From Saccharomyces paradoxus (Eukaryota; Ascomycota; Saccharomycetes; Saccharomycetales; Saccharomycetaceae), in assembly GCF_002079055.1 (NCBI RefSeq), contig NC_047494.1:372001-436000 (forward strand): DNA of 64,000 nt. Direction: 5' to 3'. Of this stretch, positions 49,201 to 59,253 are shown piece after piece; positions within the stretch are counted from its first letter, which is position 1, and every line of letters begins with the position of its first letter. The notes beneath the pieces are model-generated. The model saw nothing but the letters and a program-made list of their open reading frames with translations. It made no database searches and was not told where the DNA came from. The translations under genes were made by a program, and so were the position numbers.

Positions 49201-50467
49201 CAAAAAAAAATGCAGATGTACCGTAGTCCTCATCGTTCTGGATAATACACGATACTGGATTATTATACCACGGTATATGCACTGAACGAGGCCTCGAATT
49301 ATATAGATGAGGAAAAGCTACCTTGTATTCGCTTCTGATAGGAACCCTGAATATTACTCTGTCTATAGAGTTGAATTCGTTATAGTCTTCCTCCTCTTCT
49401 CTTGGGTACAAGGGCTCAAATTTAGGCCCCCCAGGGATTGCGTTATTAAGGGCTTTACCGTTGAAAAAGGATTTTTTATCGAAAAGATAATAGTAGTTTT
49501 TATCAGTTACCTCATCTCTAAGTGGTGTTGACAACCTATATAAGTTCGACATTTCAGGTAAATCAAAACACCATTTCTTGTAGGATGTACCGTTGACCTT
49601 TTTGTTATCTTCCTCCAAAGGTCGGGAATCGTATAGCCAATCCTTAACACACTCATCATCTCGAGAGTCTAAGGACAGATTTATAGGATCCAGTGGTTCG
49701 ATATTTTCTATGTGCTGTTCATATGACAAAGGCGGTTCGTCATCATCGAAAGGTGGAAATCTCATTCTTTTAAAATGCGTTCTATCTCGTTTTTCTCTCC
49801 TCATTGCTATCCACATGGCCGACCATTGAGAAGTATATACAGGCTCTATTACTCTTGGTGTTTCATTCACGAATGTTATGGCTCCTGAAGTATGATATAA
49901 AACTTTAACTTCTTTAGCTTGCTCCCACGGATGAGGCATGTTCTCTAACAATTTCAAAATCGCGTGTGGTAAATACTTTAGAGCGCCTAAAAAGGCTTTT
50001 TTATCGGTATTATACATTTTGGAGGCCATGTCACTATGAGCATTAATAATCTTCCGCAGATGTTCAGGTGGCATCTCGGCTTTAGGAGTATATAAATTAT
50101 TTTTGATCTTTCTCTGACGTTTCCTTGCTTTTCTAGTGACGAAAGAATCCTTTCCTATATCCAATTTTCTCTTTCCATGTAGTTGGTTGTTTTTTGCTGC
50201 ACTAGGCTCCAATTCGTCAAGGCCTGGAGGTGGTGGTGGCGGTGGTAATGCAAACTCTACAATTTCCTCAGCATTTATTTCGAAGTCACTTGGAGGGGGT
50301 GGCGGAGGCGAAAGAAACGTATCATCATTTACCGATGATTGTAGTAGTGGTTTATTTACTTCTTCGATCTCGCATCCAGGCGGTGGTGGTGGTGGTGGTG
50401 GTGGTGGTGGAAGTGTTAAGTCTTCATCCTCTTCAAAACCAGGAGGCGGAGGCGGTATTCCACTCAT
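43232..50467 (-). CDS. PRP8: Spliceosomal core protein Prp8
   Basis: The 2411-residue U5 snRNP protein forms the cavity of the spliceosome active site. The order is a proline-rich N-terminus (about 1-80, with runs of up to 11 Pro), the N-terminal domain, the reverse-transcriptase-like core with thumb/X and endonuclease-like regions, an RNase H-like domain (about 1840-2090) and a Jab1/MPN domain at the C-terminus (about 2150-2400) that regulates Brr2. It is extremely conserved apart from the N-terminus and a few positions in the Jab1/MPN part. It is the largest gene in the window and tandem with CDC23. The 2413-residue S. cerevisiae protein has shorter proline runs, from memory. Confidence 0.98.
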   Translation of the reverse strand: MSGIPPPPPGFEEDEDLTLPPPPPPPPPPPGCEIEEVNKPLLQSSVNDDTFLSPPPPPPSDFEINAEEIVEFALPPPPPPPGLDELEPSAAKNNQLHGKRKLDIGKDSFVTRKARKRQRKIKNNLYTPKAEMPPEHLRKIINAHSDMASKMYNTDKKAFLGALKYLPHAILKLLENMPHPWEQAKEVKVLYHTSGAITFVNETPRVIEPVYTSQWSAMWIAMRREKRDRTHFKRMRFPPFDDDEPPLSYEQHIENIEPLDPINLSLDSRDDECVKDWLYDSRPLEEDNKKVNGTSYKKWCFDLPEMSNLYRLSTPLRDEVTDKNYYYLFDKKSFFNGKALNNAIPGGPKFEPLYPREEEEDYNEFNSIDRVIFRVPIRSEYKVAFPHLYNSRPRSVHIPWYNNPVSCIIQNDEDYGTSAFFFDSSLNPIPHFIDNTSFTNALDTEENGDFTLPEDFAPILAEEEELVLPSTKDAMTLYHSPFPFNRTKGKMVRAQDVSLAKKWFLQHPDEEYPVKVKVSYQKLLKNYVLNELHPTLPTNHNKTKLLKSLKNTKYFQQTTIDWVEAGLQLCRQGHNMLNLLIHRKGLTYLHLDYNFNLKPTKTLTTKERKKSRLGNSFHLMRELLKMMKLIVDTHVQFRLGNVDAFQLADGIHYIFNHLGQLTGIYRYKYKVMHQIRACKDLKHVIYYKFNKNLGKGPGCGFWQPAWRVWLSFLRGTIPLLERYIGNLITRQFEGRSNEIVKTTTKQRLDAYYDLELRNSVMDDILEMMPESIRQKKARTILQHLSEAWRCWKANIPWDVPGMPAPIKKIIERYIKAKADAWVSAAHYNRERIKRGAHVEKTMVKKNLGRLTRLWIKNEQERQKQIQKNGPEITPEEATTIFSVMVDWLESRSFSPIPFPPLTYKNDTKILVLALEDLKDVYASKVRLNASEREELALIEEAYDNPHDTLNRIKKYLLTQRVFKPVDITMMENYQNISPVYSVDPLEKITDAYLDQYLWYEADQRKLFPNWIKPSDSEIPPLLVYKWTQGINNLSEIWDVSRGQSTVLLETTLGEMAEKIDFTLLNRLLRLIVDPNIADYITAKNNVVINFKDMSHVNKYGLIRGLKFASFIFQYYGLVIDLLLLGQERAANLAGPANNPNEFMQFKSKEIEKAHPIRLYTRYLDRIYMLFHFEEDESEELTDEYLAENPDPNFENSIGYNNRKCWPKDSRMRLIRQDVNLGRAVFWEVQGRVPTSLTSIKWENAFVSVYSKNNPNLLFSMCGFEVRILPRQRMEEVVSNDEGVWDLVDERTKQRTAKAYLKVSQEEIDKFDSRIRGILMASGSTTFTKVAAKWNTSLISLFTYFREAIVATEPLLDILVKGETKIQNRVKLGLNSKMPTRFPPAVFYTPKELGGLGMISASHILIPASDLSWSKQTDTGITHFRAGMTHEDEKLIPTIFRYITTWENEFLDSQRVWAEYATKRQEAIQQNRRLAFEELEGSWDRGIPRISTLFQRDRHTLAYDRGHRIRREFKQYSLERNSPFWWTNSHHDGKLWNLNAYRTDVIQALGGIETILEHTLFKGTGFNSWEGLFWEKASGFEDSMQFKKLTHAQRTGLSQIPNRRFTLWWSPTINRANVYVGFLVQLDLTGIFLHGKIPTLKISLIQIFRAHLWQKIHESIVFDICQILDGELDALKIESVTKETVHPRKSYKMNSSAADVTMESVYEWEVSKPSLLHETKDSFKGLITNKMWFDVQLRYGDYDSHDISRYVRAKFLDYTTDNVSMYPSPTGIMIGIDLAYNMYDAYGNWFSGLKPLLQNSMRTIMKANPALYVLRERIRKGLQIYQSSVQEPFLNSSNYAELFNNDIKLFVDDTNVYRVTVHKTFEGNVATKAINGCIFTLNPKTGHLFLKIIHTSVWAGQKRLSQLAKWKTAEEVSALVRSLPKEEQPKQIIVTRKAMLDPLEVHMLDFPNIAIRPTELRLPFSAAMSIDKLSDVVMKATEPQMVLFNIYDDWLDRISSYTAFSRLTLLLRALKTNEESAKMILLSDPTITIKSYHLWPSFTDEQWINIESQMRDLILTEYGRKYNVNISALTQTEIKDIILGQNIKAPSVKRQKMAELEAARAEKQNDEETTGASTVMKTKTINAQGEEIVVVASADYESQTFSSKNEWRKSAIADTLLHLRLKNIYISADDFVEEQNVFVLPKNLLKKFIQISDVKIQVAAFIYGKSAKEHPKVKEVKTVALVPQLGHVGFVQMSNIPDIGGLPDTEGLELLGWIHTQTEELKFMAASEVTTHSKLFADKKRDCIDISIFSTPGSVSLSAYNLTDEGYQWGEENKDITNVISEGFEPTFSTRAQLLLSDRITGNFIIPTGNIWNYTFMGTAFNHEGDYNFKYGIPLEFYSEMHRPVHFLQFNELAGDEELEAEQVDVFS
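50379..50410. repeat. (GGT)n trinucleotide run encoding Prp8 polyproline
   Basis: About ten tandem GGY triplets on the + strand (ACC/GCC on the coding strand) encode the longest proline run near the Prp8 N-terminus. Shorter runs occur at 50226-50245 and 50291-50309. Confidence 0.9.
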
Positions 50468-50672
50468 TTTTCTTCAGTACTACTTTAATTTTGAAGGAAG
50501 CTCGATCGACAGTATGATCTTCTTCTCCCAAATTATATTCTTAACTATGTTGCTTTTCTATAAACCGCATTACCTCGGTTCATCTTTCTGTCATCGTCAA
50601 TTTAGTAGCTCTATAACCTAGAATTTATAAAAATTTCATATCATTTGGTACGAATAGCTATGTATTTGTTCA

Positions 50673-52553
50673 CTACATATGCCTTCTGCACTCTCGAGCC
50701 AGCATACGAGCCTCTTCAATCTCTTGAGACGTTCCGCTAGATACTCCCATGGCGTAATCATAAGCCAATTGGTAGTTGCCTCCTTTAATCTCAAATATAG
50801 CCAGCCAAAGCCTTGCCTTGACGGTTTCATCTGTTACTATACCTTCCAGAAGCTCTTCCACATCTACACACTTCATCATGAACTTTTTACACTCTTGCAA
50901 ATCTTCAAGTTCTTCATATAGTTGCGCCAACCGATAATATATTGAAGTATTTTGATCGACCGTTTGTGAAGCTTTTATGGACCTTTTGTAGCATTTTATA
51001 GCTTCCACCTTATTTCCAGTTTTACTATAACATTCTCCCAATACTTGCCAAATGCGACGATCCCAAGGTTTCAAAGTACAGGCTTTTTGGAAGTAGTAAA
51101 GAGAGTATAGGTGCATGTCAAGGAGGGCATAGGCCTGACCCAAACCGAACCACGCTTTGAAGTCTCTAGGACAGATATCCACTGCCCGACGATAGCATTC
51201 GATCGCAGCATGCGAATTGCTCAGTTCAACAAATTCGTGGCCCATCAAAGTCCATGCGTTTGTGGTTTTCTTATCTAAGGTTAGTGCTCGACGGAAGTAC
51301 ATAATAGACTTTTCATGTTCCTGTCGGGCACTATAATAGTTCGCTATGATACAACATGTTTCCGGTCTAAACCTATCTATTTGGGAGACGAATTGCGCCA
51401 GATAGGCTAATTTTGAATTCTTCTGCATGACATATAGAATATTGGAGTACGTTTCCAAATCATTGAGACGGTAAGGATCTTGTTTAACGATGTCATCGAA
51501 TCGGCTTTCTGCGGTAACATAATCCAAATTATTGTAACTAATGGTAGCATTGTAAGCCTTTAAAAAAGTGAAATTGGGAAAGACTTGTAACAAAAACTCT
51601 AAATCTTCGAAGTAGTCTTCTAGCTGGCCGTTAAGTTCCTCAAATACTTTTAGTTTGAAAAATTTGACCATTATATTGAATTCTATCGTTCGTTGACTAC
51701 CAAGATTTTCAGAAAATTTGAATTGGAAATTTTGATATAAATAATTATTTAAAAGCAATGCATCGTCGACCTTTTGTAGACAGTCCATCAATTCCAGCCA
51801 GCAGGACCAATTAAAGGAATAGCAACTCAGAGATTTCAAGAATGATGACATTGCTTTAGAAGTGTTTTTTTCTTGCTTTAAGATAATTCCTCGTAAATAA
51901 TATAACAGTGCTAGCCCTAAGTCGGCCTCATTGTCGTCTATTTTTATTTCATAAGACTCTAGAAATGCGTTAATTTCCTTCAAAATAGATGATATGTTCG
52001 ATTGTGACTCATGCTCATTGCTAACCATTTTTAAATTAGCGCGTTGGTGCCCGCTTTGGCTCATATCCTCATTTCCATTGCCATCTCCATCTTTGTTAGC
52101 TCTGTACATTTCGTCAGTAAACTTCCCTGTGGTTAGGATATTTTCCATGCTTTCCTGGCTTTTCTTGTCCCATGAGAGGAATTTACTGTATAATTTTAAA
52201 AACTTGAGATATGGATTAGTGACATCTTTTAAGAAAAATACACACCGGTCAAACTCTTTAGCATCAAACAACGTAGAACTGAGGAGGTACAGGTCATAAT
52301 CAGACTCTGATAGGCCAAACCCATTTTGTGGTATTTCAAAAATCTGCTTCGGTACACCTTGCTTATTCCTTAGTGGCGATTCGTCGGCCAAAGACTGTGG
52401 TTGATCAACATCAATAGCTTCAGCAAGGCCTGCTAGTGCTTCTGCCGCCCACTTTGAGGAACCGTATAGCTTCCATCGTGATAATTCTGTGGCAGCCTTT
52501 CGTAGTTGTATACGTATATCTTGTATAATTTTATCCTGGCTTTCGTCATTCAT
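50673..52553 (-). CDS. CDC23: Anaphase-promoting complex subunit Cdc23 (Apc8)
   Basis: This 626-residue subunit belongs to the TPR arm of the APC/C, the ubiquitin ligase that targets securin and cyclins. An N-terminal dimerisation region is followed by tetratricopeptide repeats from about 330 to 580. These are recognisable by repeated patterns such as TTNAWTLMGHEFVELSNSHAA and DFKAWFGLGQAYALL. Length equals S. cerevisiae (626). The last visible repeats precede a short Arg-rich end (ARECRRHM). It shares a 291-bp divergent promoter with THP2. Confidence 0.97.
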   Translation of the reverse strand: MNDESQDKIIQDIRIQLRKAATELSRWKLYGSSKWAAEALAGLAEAIDVDQPQSLADESPLRNKQGVPKQIFEIPQNGFGLSESDYDLYLLSSTLFDAKEFDRCVFFLKDVTNPYLKFLKLYSKFLSWDKKSQESMENILTTGKFTDEMYRANKDGDGNGNEDMSQSGHQRANLKMVSNEHESQSNISSILKEINAFLESYEIKIDDNEADLGLALLYYLRGIILKQEKNTSKAMSSFLKSLSCYSFNWSCWLELMDCLQKVDDALLLNNYLYQNFQFKFSENLGSQRTIEFNIMVKFFKLKVFEELNGQLEDYFEDLEFLLQVFPNFTFLKAYNATISYNNLDYVTAESRFDDIVKQDPYRLNDLETYSNILYVMQKNSKLAYLAQFVSQIDRFRPETCCIIANYYSARQEHEKSIMYFRRALTLDKKTTNAWTLMGHEFVELSNSHAAIECYRRAVDICPRDFKAWFGLGQAYALLDMHLYSLYYFQKACTLKPWDRRIWQVLGECYSKTGNKVEAIKCYKRSIKASQTVDQNTSIYYRLAQLYEELEDLQECKKFMMKCVDVEELLEGIVTDETVKARLWLAIFEIKGGNYQLAYDYAMGVSSGTSQEIEEARMLARECRRHM

Positions 52554-52689
52554 GGTTCTAAGAGTTTTTGCAATCTGATTCCGGTCAGTAAATATCTCGA
52601 CTTCAGTTTTCCACTTGCCAATATCTTCTTCTCTTTTTTTATCTAGTCAAAGTACTACGGTATTTGGTCTGCTAATAAGAAGTCTTTGT

Positions 52690-52696
52690 TTACCCG
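52690..52696 (+). promoter_or_regulatory. Reb1 site in the CDC23-THP2 promoter
   Basis: TTACCCG is an exact Reb1 core between the two divergent starts, about 140 bp from CDC23 and 150 bp from THP2. Confidence 0.6.
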
Positions 52697-52844
52697 AGGT
52701 ACTTACTATGTGCGCGCATTGAAAAATAATGGAAACTTGATAATAAAGAGTAGAAAAGTTATAGAAGTACCGTACAATACAATAAAGAAACAACAGGAGG
52801 CTAGTTTGTCAGTGTTATAGTACTGAAATTAACAAGTTGAAAAC

Positions 52845-53627
52845 ATGACAAGGGAAGAAGGTCGTACATATTTTGAATCTCTTTGCGAGGAAGAACAAAG
52901 TTTGCAGGAATGCCAAACCAACTTATTGAACATTTTAGATGTATTGTCAGAATTGACAAACCCCGAATCCTCTGATGATCTGCTTACTGAATCCCTCAAG
53001 AAGCTACCTGATTTACACGGGGAACTGGTAAAGAGTTCTATCCGTCTGCGATACGATAAATATCAAACAAGAGAAGCACAGCTTTTGGAGAATACAAAAA
53101 CCGGCAGGGATGTTGCAGCGGGAGTACAGAACCGTAAGAGTATTAGTGAATACTATTCTACTTTCGAACAATTGAATAGGGATACTTTGAGGTACGTCAA
53201 CTTACTGAAAAGGCTTTCTGTTGATTTAGCCAAGCAGGTGGAAGTGTCTGATCCATCAGTGACAGTGTATGAAGTGGATAACTGGATTCCATCCGAGAAA
53301 CTTCAAGGCATTCTCGAGCAGTATTGTGCGCCTGATACTGATATACGTGGTGTAGATGCTCAAATCAAGAACTACCTAGATCAAATCAAAATGGCGCGTG
53401 CCAAATTTGGTTTAGAAAATAAGTATTCTCTAAAGGAAAGACTATCTACCTTGACAAAGGAACTAAACCATTGGAGAAAAGAGTGGGACGATATAGAAAT
53501 GCTTATGTTCGGTGATGATGCACATTCTATGAAGAAAATGATCCAGAAGATAGATTCATTAAAGTCTGAGATAAATGCTTCATCTGAAAGCAACCCTGTA
53601 GATAAAGGTGACATAGTTTTAGAATAA
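52845..53627 (+). CDS. THP2: THO complex subunit Thp2
   Basis: This 260-residue coiled-coil protein is a component of THO (Tho2, Hpr1, Mft1, Thp2, Tex1), which couples transcription elongation to mRNA export and limits R-loops. It is mostly helical, with heptad-like segments at about 25-60, 100-140 and 175-230, and has no catalytic motif. Recognition rests on overall similarity to YHR167W (261 residues in S. cerevisiae) and gene order. It is followed by MTG2 in the same direction. Confidence 0.93.
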   Translation: MTREEGRTYFESLCEEEQSLQECQTNLLNILDVLSELTNPESSDDLLTESLKKLPDLHGELVKSSIRLRYDKYQTREAQLLENTKTGRDVAAGVQNRKSISEYYSTFEQLNRDTLRYVNLLKRLSVDLAKQVEVSDPSVTVYEVDNWIPSEKLQGILEQYCAPDTDIRGVDAQIKNYLDQIKMARAKFGLENKYSLKERLSTLTKELNHWRKEWDDIEMLMFGDDAHSMKKMIQKIDSLKSEINASSESNPVDKGDIVLE

Positions 53628-53878
53628 GCATGTTTTATTTAACTGAGCTGCACAAGTTAGATAGATATATACGTACTTCTTAAATGGAGAGGAGAGAAAG
53701 AAAATAGATTGTATTATTTTTGAAAAGCTTTTAGTATTTATTCGTTCTATCATTTTCACTTCCCCCGAAATAGCAGTAAAGGAAAAACATGTCGGTTTAT
53801 TTAGCTTTTAGTAGGATATGTACGTAAGGATAAAGAGAATACTACCAAGAATCCAATCCTCGGCCAGAGCACTTAAAA

Positions 53879-55435
53879 ATGCCAATTGCTTGGTCTAGCG
53901 TTTTTAAAAGAGAGCTGCGGGTTAAAAGGTTTTCACCAAGAATATATTCGACGAAAGTTCCTGATAATGCACCAAGAGCGGCTGACAATGAAGAATGGCT
54001 AGAAACTCTGAGATCTATAACTTCCCCGAGACAGACAAAGCCCGATCATGGTAATAGTTATACAAATTTCGTTAAGCTTCCACTGGGTGAAGTTACATCT
54101 ATAAACTACCTACAACGGTATAATAAACATAAGCATAGCCAAGGCAATTTCGTAGATGTTCGAATAGTGAAATGTAGAAGTGGCGCTGGTGGAAGTGGAG
54201 CTGTCTCATTCTTTAGGGATGCAGGGAGGTCTATAGGTCCGCCGGATGGTGGGGATGGTGGAGCTGGTGGTAGTGTTTATGTTCAAGCTGTCGTGGGGTT
54301 GGGATCTTTGGCGAAGATGAAGACCACATATATTGCTGAGGACGGAGAAGCAGGTGCTGCCAGGCAATTGGATGGTATGCGAGGCAAAGATATTTTAATA
54401 CAAGTCCCTGTAGGTACCGTTGTAAAGTTTTGCTTGCCACCCCAAAATGTTCGAGAGCTCGTGGAAAGAGAAATGCGCAAAGATCATAATGCTACATTAA
54501 GGTCTATACTTGCTTCTACATCCGTGAACTTAAACGTTTCTTCTAATTCTCATCGGAAAAAAATACAACTATACAGACATGAAATGGCAGAAAGCTGGCT
54601 TTTCAAAGACAAGGCCAAGGAATATCATGAGAATAAGGACTGGTTCAAGAATTTGCATAAGAAAATGGAAGTGTACGACCATTCGTTAGAACAGTCTGAA
54701 CTTTTTAACGACCAGTTTCCCTTGGCTGGTCTTGACTTAGATCAGTCAATGACCAAACCGATATGTCTGCTAAAAGGTGGCCAAGGTGGGCTCGGTAACA
54801 TGCACTTTTTAACAAATCTGATTAGAAATCCAAGATTTTCTAAACCCGGTAGAAATGGCTTAGAACAGTATTTCTTATTCGAATTGAAAAGCATTGCTGA
54901 TCTTGGGCTTATTGGTTTACCGAACGCAGGAAAATCAACGATACTAAACAAAATCTCGAATGCAAAACCAAAAATAGGGCACTGGAAATTCACTACACTG
55001 AATCCTACTATTGGCACAGTTTCTTTGGGCTTTGGGCAAGACGTTTTCACCGTGGCCGATATACCTGGAATAATACAGGGCGCATCACTGGACAAAGGAA
55101 TGGGTCTAGAGTTTTTAAGGCATATAGAACGTTCTAAGGGCTGGGTATTTGTCCTTGACCTCGCTAATGAAAAACCTTTGAATGAATTGCAATTACTGAT
55201 AAAAGAAGTTGGTACTTTAGAGAAAGTCAAGACCAAAAACATACTAGTTGTGTGTAATAAAGCCGATATCGATTTCGAGAATTCCGAATCTTTTGCCAAG
55301 TACCTACAGGTTGAACAATTTTCCAAAAGTCAAGGATGGGACTGCGTTCCGATAAGCGCCCTCAAAGAGCAAAACATAGACGTATTGAAGAAAAAGATGT
55401 TTCAGTGTGCTCTCCAGCCCAAGTCTGACAGGTAG
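53879..55435 (+). CDS. MTG2: Mitochondrial Obg-family GTPase Mtg2
   Basis: This 518-residue GTPase is needed for assembly of the mitochondrial large ribosomal subunit at the inner membrane. The basic N-terminus (SVFKRELRVKRFSPRIYSTK) is a presequence. An Obg domain with Gly-rich blades (RSGAGGSGAVSFFRDA, PPDGGDGGAGGSVYV) is interrupted by a yeast-specific insert at about 210-290. The GTPase domain shows G1 GLPNAGKST (about 346-354), G3 DIPG and G4 NKAD, so it should bind and hydrolyse GTP. The first ATG gives the expected 518 residues. It is about 250 bp downstream of THP2. Confidence 0.95.
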   Translation: MPIAWSSVFKRELRVKRFSPRIYSTKVPDNAPRAADNEEWLETLRSITSPRQTKPDHGNSYTNFVKLPLGEVTSINYLQRYNKHKHSQGNFVDVRIVKCRSGAGGSGAVSFFRDAGRSIGPPDGGDGGAGGSVYVQAVVGLGSLAKMKTTYIAEDGEAGAARQLDGMRGKDILIQVPVGTVVKFCLPPQNVRELVEREMRKDHNATLRSILASTSVNLNVSSNSHRKKIQLYRHEMAESWLFKDKAKEYHENKDWFKNLHKKMEVYDHSLEQSELFNDQFPLAGLDLDQSMTKPICLLKGGQGGLGNMHFLTNLIRNPRFSKPGRNGLEQYFLFELKSIADLGLIGLPNAGKSTILNKISNAKPKIGHWKFTTLNPTIGTVSLGFGQDVFTVADIPGIIQGASLDKGMGLEFLRHIERSKGWVFVLDLANEKPLNELQLLIKEVGTLEKVKTKNILVVCNKADIDFENSESFAKYLQVEQFSKSQGWDCVPISALKEQNIDVLKKKMFQCALQPKSDR

Positions 55436-55533
55436 ATCCTCACAAACGTTAGGATGCTTTCTTTTTTTCTTTTACCCCATCCAGCATAATTTTAAAGCAT
55501 TTAGTTTTTTATCATAAAAGCCGTAAGAAGAGG

Positions 55534-55557
55534 GAAAAATTTTTTTCACCTCATCGC
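55534..55557 (+). promoter_or_regulatory. RRPE-like and PAC elements of DBP8
   Basis: GAAAAATTTTTTT (55534-55546) is followed by CTCATCGC (55550-55557), the reverse PAC core. They lie 131-154 bp upstream of DBP8, typical of ribosome-biogenesis genes. Confidence 0.78.
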
Positions 55558-55687
55558 GGATTGTAAATAGTAAATAAAAACTAGCAATTAACTCAGTTTT
55601 TTATGTAAATAATTTTGTAGGAGGGTTCATCAGCCATACTATAATAGAAACGTTCTAGGTCTCCATAGCATATCAGAAATTTTTAAG

Positions 55688-56983
55688 ATGACGGACTTCA
55701 AATCTTTAGGTCTCTCAAAATGGCTTACGGAGTCTTTGAAGGCTATGAAAATTACTCAGCCAACCGCTATCCAAAAGGCTTGTATTCCTAAAATTCTGGA
55801 AGGAAGAGACTGCATTGGTGGTGCCAAGACTGGTTCTGGTAAAACTATCGCATTTGCTGGGCCTATGCTGACGAAATGGTCCGAAGATCCATGCGGGATG
55901 TTTGGAGTGGTCTTGACCCCAACCAGAGAGTTGGCCATGCAAATTGCCGAGCAGTTTACTGCACTTGGTAGCAGTATGAACATTCGCGTATCCGTTATAG
56001 TTGGTGGTGAAAGTATCGTTCAGCAGGCATTGGATTTACAAAGGAAGCCACACTTTATTATTGCCACGCCTGGGCGTCTGGCACATCATATCATGAGCAG
56101 TGGGGATGATACCATTGGAGGGCTAATGAGGGCTAAATATCTGGTTTTAGATGAAGCTGATATTCTGCTAACCAGCACATTTGCCGACCATTTAGCGACG
56201 TGCATAGGTGCTCTACCTCCCAAAGACAAGAGACAAACTCTGCTATTCACTGCTACCATAACAGACCAAGTAAAGTCGTTACAAGATGCCCCAGTGCAAA
56301 AAGGGAAACCTCCATTATTCGCCTACCAAGTAGAAAGTGTGGATAATGTGGCTATCCCATCGACGTTGAAAATAGAGTATATCTTGGTTCCAGAACATGT
56401 CAAAGAGGCATATTTGTATCAGTTATTAACATGTGAAGAATACGAGAATAAAACCGCCATAATATTTGTAAATAGAACGATGACCGCGGAGATCCTAAGA
56501 AGAACTTTGAAACAGTTGGAAGTGAGGGTAGCATCGTTGCACTCTCAAATGCCCCAACAGGAAAGAACAAATTCGTTGCATAGATTTAGAGCTAACGCTG
56601 CAAGAATCCTGATCGCTACAGATGTGGCATCCAGAGGTTTGGACATCCCAACTGTTGAGCTTGTAGTGAATTACGATATACCTTCGGACCCAGATGTATT
56701 CATCCATAGATCAGGTCGTACTGCCCGTGCCGGCAGAAATGGTGACGCCATATCTTTTGTCACTCAGCGAGATGTTTCTAGGATACAAGCCATTGAAGAC
56801 CGCATTAACAAGAAGATGACAGAGACAAACAAGGTGCATGACACCGCTGTAATAAGAAAAGCCTTGACTAAGGTAACCAAGGCGAAGAGGGAATCGCTAA
56901 TGGCAATGCAGAAGGAAAACTTCGGTGAAAGAAAAAGGCTGCAAAAGAAGAAGCAAAATGACAGCAAAAGTTTGCGCTCATGA
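55688..56983 (+). CDS. DBP8: DEAD-box RNA helicase Dbp8
   Basis: This 431-residue ATPase works in the nucleolus in 40S subunit biogenesis, activated by Esf2. All DEAD-box motifs are visible. They are the Q motif (KITQPTAIQKACIP), motif I AKTGSGKT (Ala46-Thr53), Ia PTRELA, II DEAD (155-158), III TAT, V ATDVASRGLD and VI HRSGRTAR (340-347). The C-terminus is basic (ERKRLQKKKQND), as usual for rRNA helicases. The RRPE and PAC elements support the role. Confidence 0.97.
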   Translation: MTDFKSLGLSKWLTESLKAMKITQPTAIQKACIPKILEGRDCIGGAKTGSGKTIAFAGPMLTKWSEDPCGMFGVVLTPTRELAMQIAEQFTALGSSMNIRVSVIVGGESIVQQALDLQRKPHFIIATPGRLAHHIMSSGDDTIGGLMRAKYLVLDEADILLTSTFADHLATCIGALPPKDKRQTLLFTATITDQVKSLQDAPVQKGKPPLFAYQVESVDNVAIPSTLKIEYILVPEHVKEAYLYQLLTCEEYENKTAIIFVNRTMTAEILRRTLKQLEVRVASLHSQMPQQERTNSLHRFRANAARILIATDVASRGLDIPTVELVVNYDIPSDPDVFIHRSGRTARAGRNGDAISFVTQRDVSRIQAIEDRINKKMTETNKVHDTAVIRKALTKVTKAKRESLMAMQKENFGERKRLQKKKQNDSKSLRS

Positions 56984-57140
56984 AATATTAAATAAGATTT
57001 AAAGACATACATATCATACATACCTGGATACTGTTTACCAAAACAACTTATAGATACAATTTCAGCGCACGTGAAGTATATTTCTATATAATAACAGTTA
57101 GAGATAACGGCTTTGAACCCAATTACGTAACAGTTTCCGA

Positions 57141-57147
57141 CGGGTAA
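57141..57147 (-). promoter_or_regulatory. Reb1 site upstream of NMD3
   Basis: CGGGTAA is the reverse complement of the Reb1 core, about 210 bp upstream of NMD3. Confidence 0.55.
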
Positions 57148-57176
57148 TAGTTTTTTTTTCTTTTTCTCCTTCAGTT

Positions 57177-57200
57177 GGAAAATTTTTTGAAGCTCATCGC
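57177..57200 (+). promoter_or_regulatory. RRPE-like and PAC elements of NMD3
   Basis: GGAAAATTTTTT (57177-57188) is followed by AGCTCATCGC (57191-57200), an exact PAC in reverse. They lie 155-175 bp upstream of the ATG. Confidence 0.78.
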
Positions 57201-57353
57201 ATTGGAACAAAAAAATTGCTAGCAGTAGTGACGATTTTAACTATATCTAAAAAGCTTGGTATTATTATCAAGCGAATCTTTTGTAGTGGCACCTCGCACA
57301 TAACACTGCACTTTATTGTCTGAATAATTCATAAGGAAATCACTGAGGAAAGA

Positions 57354-58910
57354 ATGGAATTTACACCTATAGACCAGCACCAGCACCAAAATGCTGCTAC
57401 TCTCTTATGTTGCAACTGTGGTACCCCAATTGACGGGTCCACCGGGCTAGTTATGTGTTACGACTGTATCAAACTGACTGTGGATATCACTCAAGGTATC
57501 CCAAGAGAAGCTAATATTTCATTTTGCAGAAACTGTGAAAGATTTCTGCAACCACCTGGACAATGGATCAGAGCAGAATTAGAATCTAGAGAATTGCTGG
57601 CCATATGTTTGCGCCGTTTGAAGGGCTTAACTAAAGTCAGATTAGTGGATGCTTCATTTATTTGGACAGAACCCCATTCTAGACGTATTAGAATCAAACT
57701 TACCGTGCAAGGAGAAGCTATGACGAATACTATTATTCAACAAACTTTCGAAGTAGAATACATCGTTATTGCGATGCAATGTCCGGACTGTGCCAGGTCC
57801 TACACTACAAACACTTGGAGGGCTACTGTCCAAATTAGGCAAAAAGTGCCTCACAAGAGAACATTTTTGTTCTTGGAACAACTGATTTTGAAGCACAATG
57901 CTCATGTGGATACCATTTCCATTAGTGAAGCTAGGGACGGGTTGGATTTCTTCTACGCACAAAAAAACCACGCAGTTAAAATGATTGACTTTTTGAACGC
58001 TGTTGTTCCGATTAAACATAAAAAATCTGAAGAACTTATCTCCCAAGACACACATACTGGTGCATCTACTTATAAATTTTCATATTCTGTCGAGATTGTC
58101 CCTATATGTAAAGATGACTTGGTGGTTTTACCAAAAAAGTTAGCTAAATCCATGGGTAACATTTCTCAATTTGTTCTATGTTCTAAGATTTCTAACACTG
58201 TCCAGTTTATGGATCCAACTACTTTGCAAACCGCAGATCTATCTCCATCGGTGTACTGGAGGGCCCCATTCAATGCCCTGGCTGATGTCACCCAATTAGT
58301 GGAGTTTATTGTTCTGGACGTAGATTCTACAGGTATAAGTAGGGGTAATCGTGTCTTGGCTGATATAACTGTTGCTAGAACTTCTGATTTGGGTGTTAAT
58401 GATCAAGTCTACTATGTTAGGTCTCATCTCGGTGGTATTTGCCATGCAGGGGATAGTGTTATGGGCTATTTCATTGCAAACTCGAATTACAATTCCGATC
58501 TATTTGATGGTTTAAATATCGATTACGTCCCGGATGTAGTTCTTGTGAAGAAGCTGTACCAAAGAAAGAGCAAGAAGAGCAGACACTGGAAGTTGAAGAG
58601 AATGGCTAAGGAACATAAGGACATCGATGCATCTCTAGATTACAGTTCGAGAGCTCAAAAGCAAGAAATGGAACGTGCCGAAAAAGATTACGAACTATTC
58701 TTACAAGAATTGGAAGAGGACGCTGAATTGAGACAAAGTGTCAACCTATACAAAAACCGCGATACTGACGTACCTCCTGAAGAGCATGAAATGGATGAAG
58801 ACGAGGATGAAGATGCTCCACAAATCAATATTGATGAATTGTTGGACGAGTTGGATGAAATGACTTTAGAAGATGGAGTCGAGAACGCACCCGTCGAATC
58901 TCAGCAGTAA
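57354..58910 (+). CDS. NMD3: 60S ribosomal subunit export adaptor Nmd3
   Basis: This 518-residue adaptor binds the 60S joining face and bridges it to exportin Crm1. The N-terminal zinc-binding region has CxxC pairs at about Cys19/Cys22, Cys35/Cys38, Cys58/Cys61 and a later CPDC (about 143-146). Eukaryote-specific domains follow, then a Lys-rich segment (KKLYQRKSKKSRHWKLKRM, about 400-420) that can serve as nuclear localisation signal. The acidic C-terminus with leucines (INIDELLDELDEMTL) carries the nuclear export signal. Length equals S. cerevisiae. Confidence 0.97.
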   Translation: MEFTPIDQHQHQNAATLLCCNCGTPIDGSTGLVMCYDCIKLTVDITQGIPREANISFCRNCERFLQPPGQWIRAELESRELLAICLRRLKGLTKVRLVDASFIWTEPHSRRIRIKLTVQGEAMTNTIIQQTFEVEYIVIAMQCPDCARSYTTNTWRATVQIRQKVPHKRTFLFLEQLILKHNAHVDTISISEARDGLDFFYAQKNHAVKMIDFLNAVVPIKHKKSEELISQDTHTGASTYKFSYSVEIVPICKDDLVVLPKKLAKSMGNISQFVLCSKISNTVQFMDPTTLQTADLSPSVYWRAPFNALADVTQLVEFIVLDVDSTGISRGNRVLADITVARTSDLGVNDQVYYVRSHLGGICHAGDSVMGYFIANSNYNSDLFDGLNIDYVPDVVLVKKLYQRKSKKSRHWKLKRMAKEHKDIDASLDYSSRAQKQEMERAEKDYELFLQELEEDAELRQSVNLYKNRDTDVPPEEHEMDEDEDEDAPQINIDELLDELDEMTLEDGVENAPVESQQ

Positions 58911-59253
58911 CAAACATGAAAGAAAGGAAGAGTAATATATATACTTAACATACACTAGCATTTCAGTTTATCTATATACATATATATATATAGATGTAAA
59001 ATGTACTTTATGGAAGAACAAGCCGCCATATATCGGATACTAAATATAAAAGCAAGAAATCTTCACTTGTAGAACTCTAGCACAAGATTTTAACTTTCTG
59101 CATTTCTAATCTATCAGATTAATTTGGGCACCTTTTCCGGTTCAGTCCCTTTGCAAAACAAAAAAATTAAGGGAACCACATTATTTTACAATGGTTTTAA
59201 GGTAAAGGAAGTGCATTATATTTTAACAAACAGAAGATAATATCAAGAATAAA
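58911..59253. other. NMD3-ATG7 intergenic region
   Basis: This 343-bp A/T-rich gap contains a TA repeat at about 58972-58992 and the ATG7 promoter. No other motif or gene is clear. Confidence 0.45.

Larger units (their letters stand above)
56984..57353. other. DBP8-NMD3 intergenic region
   Basis: This 370-bp gap contains the DBP8 3' end and the NMD3 promoter with Reb1, RRPE-like and PAC elements (separate entries). A 148-codon hydrophobic minus-strand frame at 56764-57210 overlaps DBP8 and is judged spurious. Confidence 0.5.

Noticed and set aside
50136-50621. 161-codon + strand frame with poly-Gly runs
   Set aside because: It is antisense to the proline-repeat start of PRP8; the glycines come from the complementary GGT repeat.
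54742-55326. 194-codon minus-strand frame inside MTG2
   Set aside because: It is antisense to the conserved GTPase domain, with no family features of its own.
56764-57210. 148-codon hydrophobic minus-strand frame overlapping the DBP8 3' end
   Set aside because: It is the complement of a basic coding tail and T-rich intergenic DNA; the composition explains the hydrophobic residues. It also crosses the NMD3 promoter elements.
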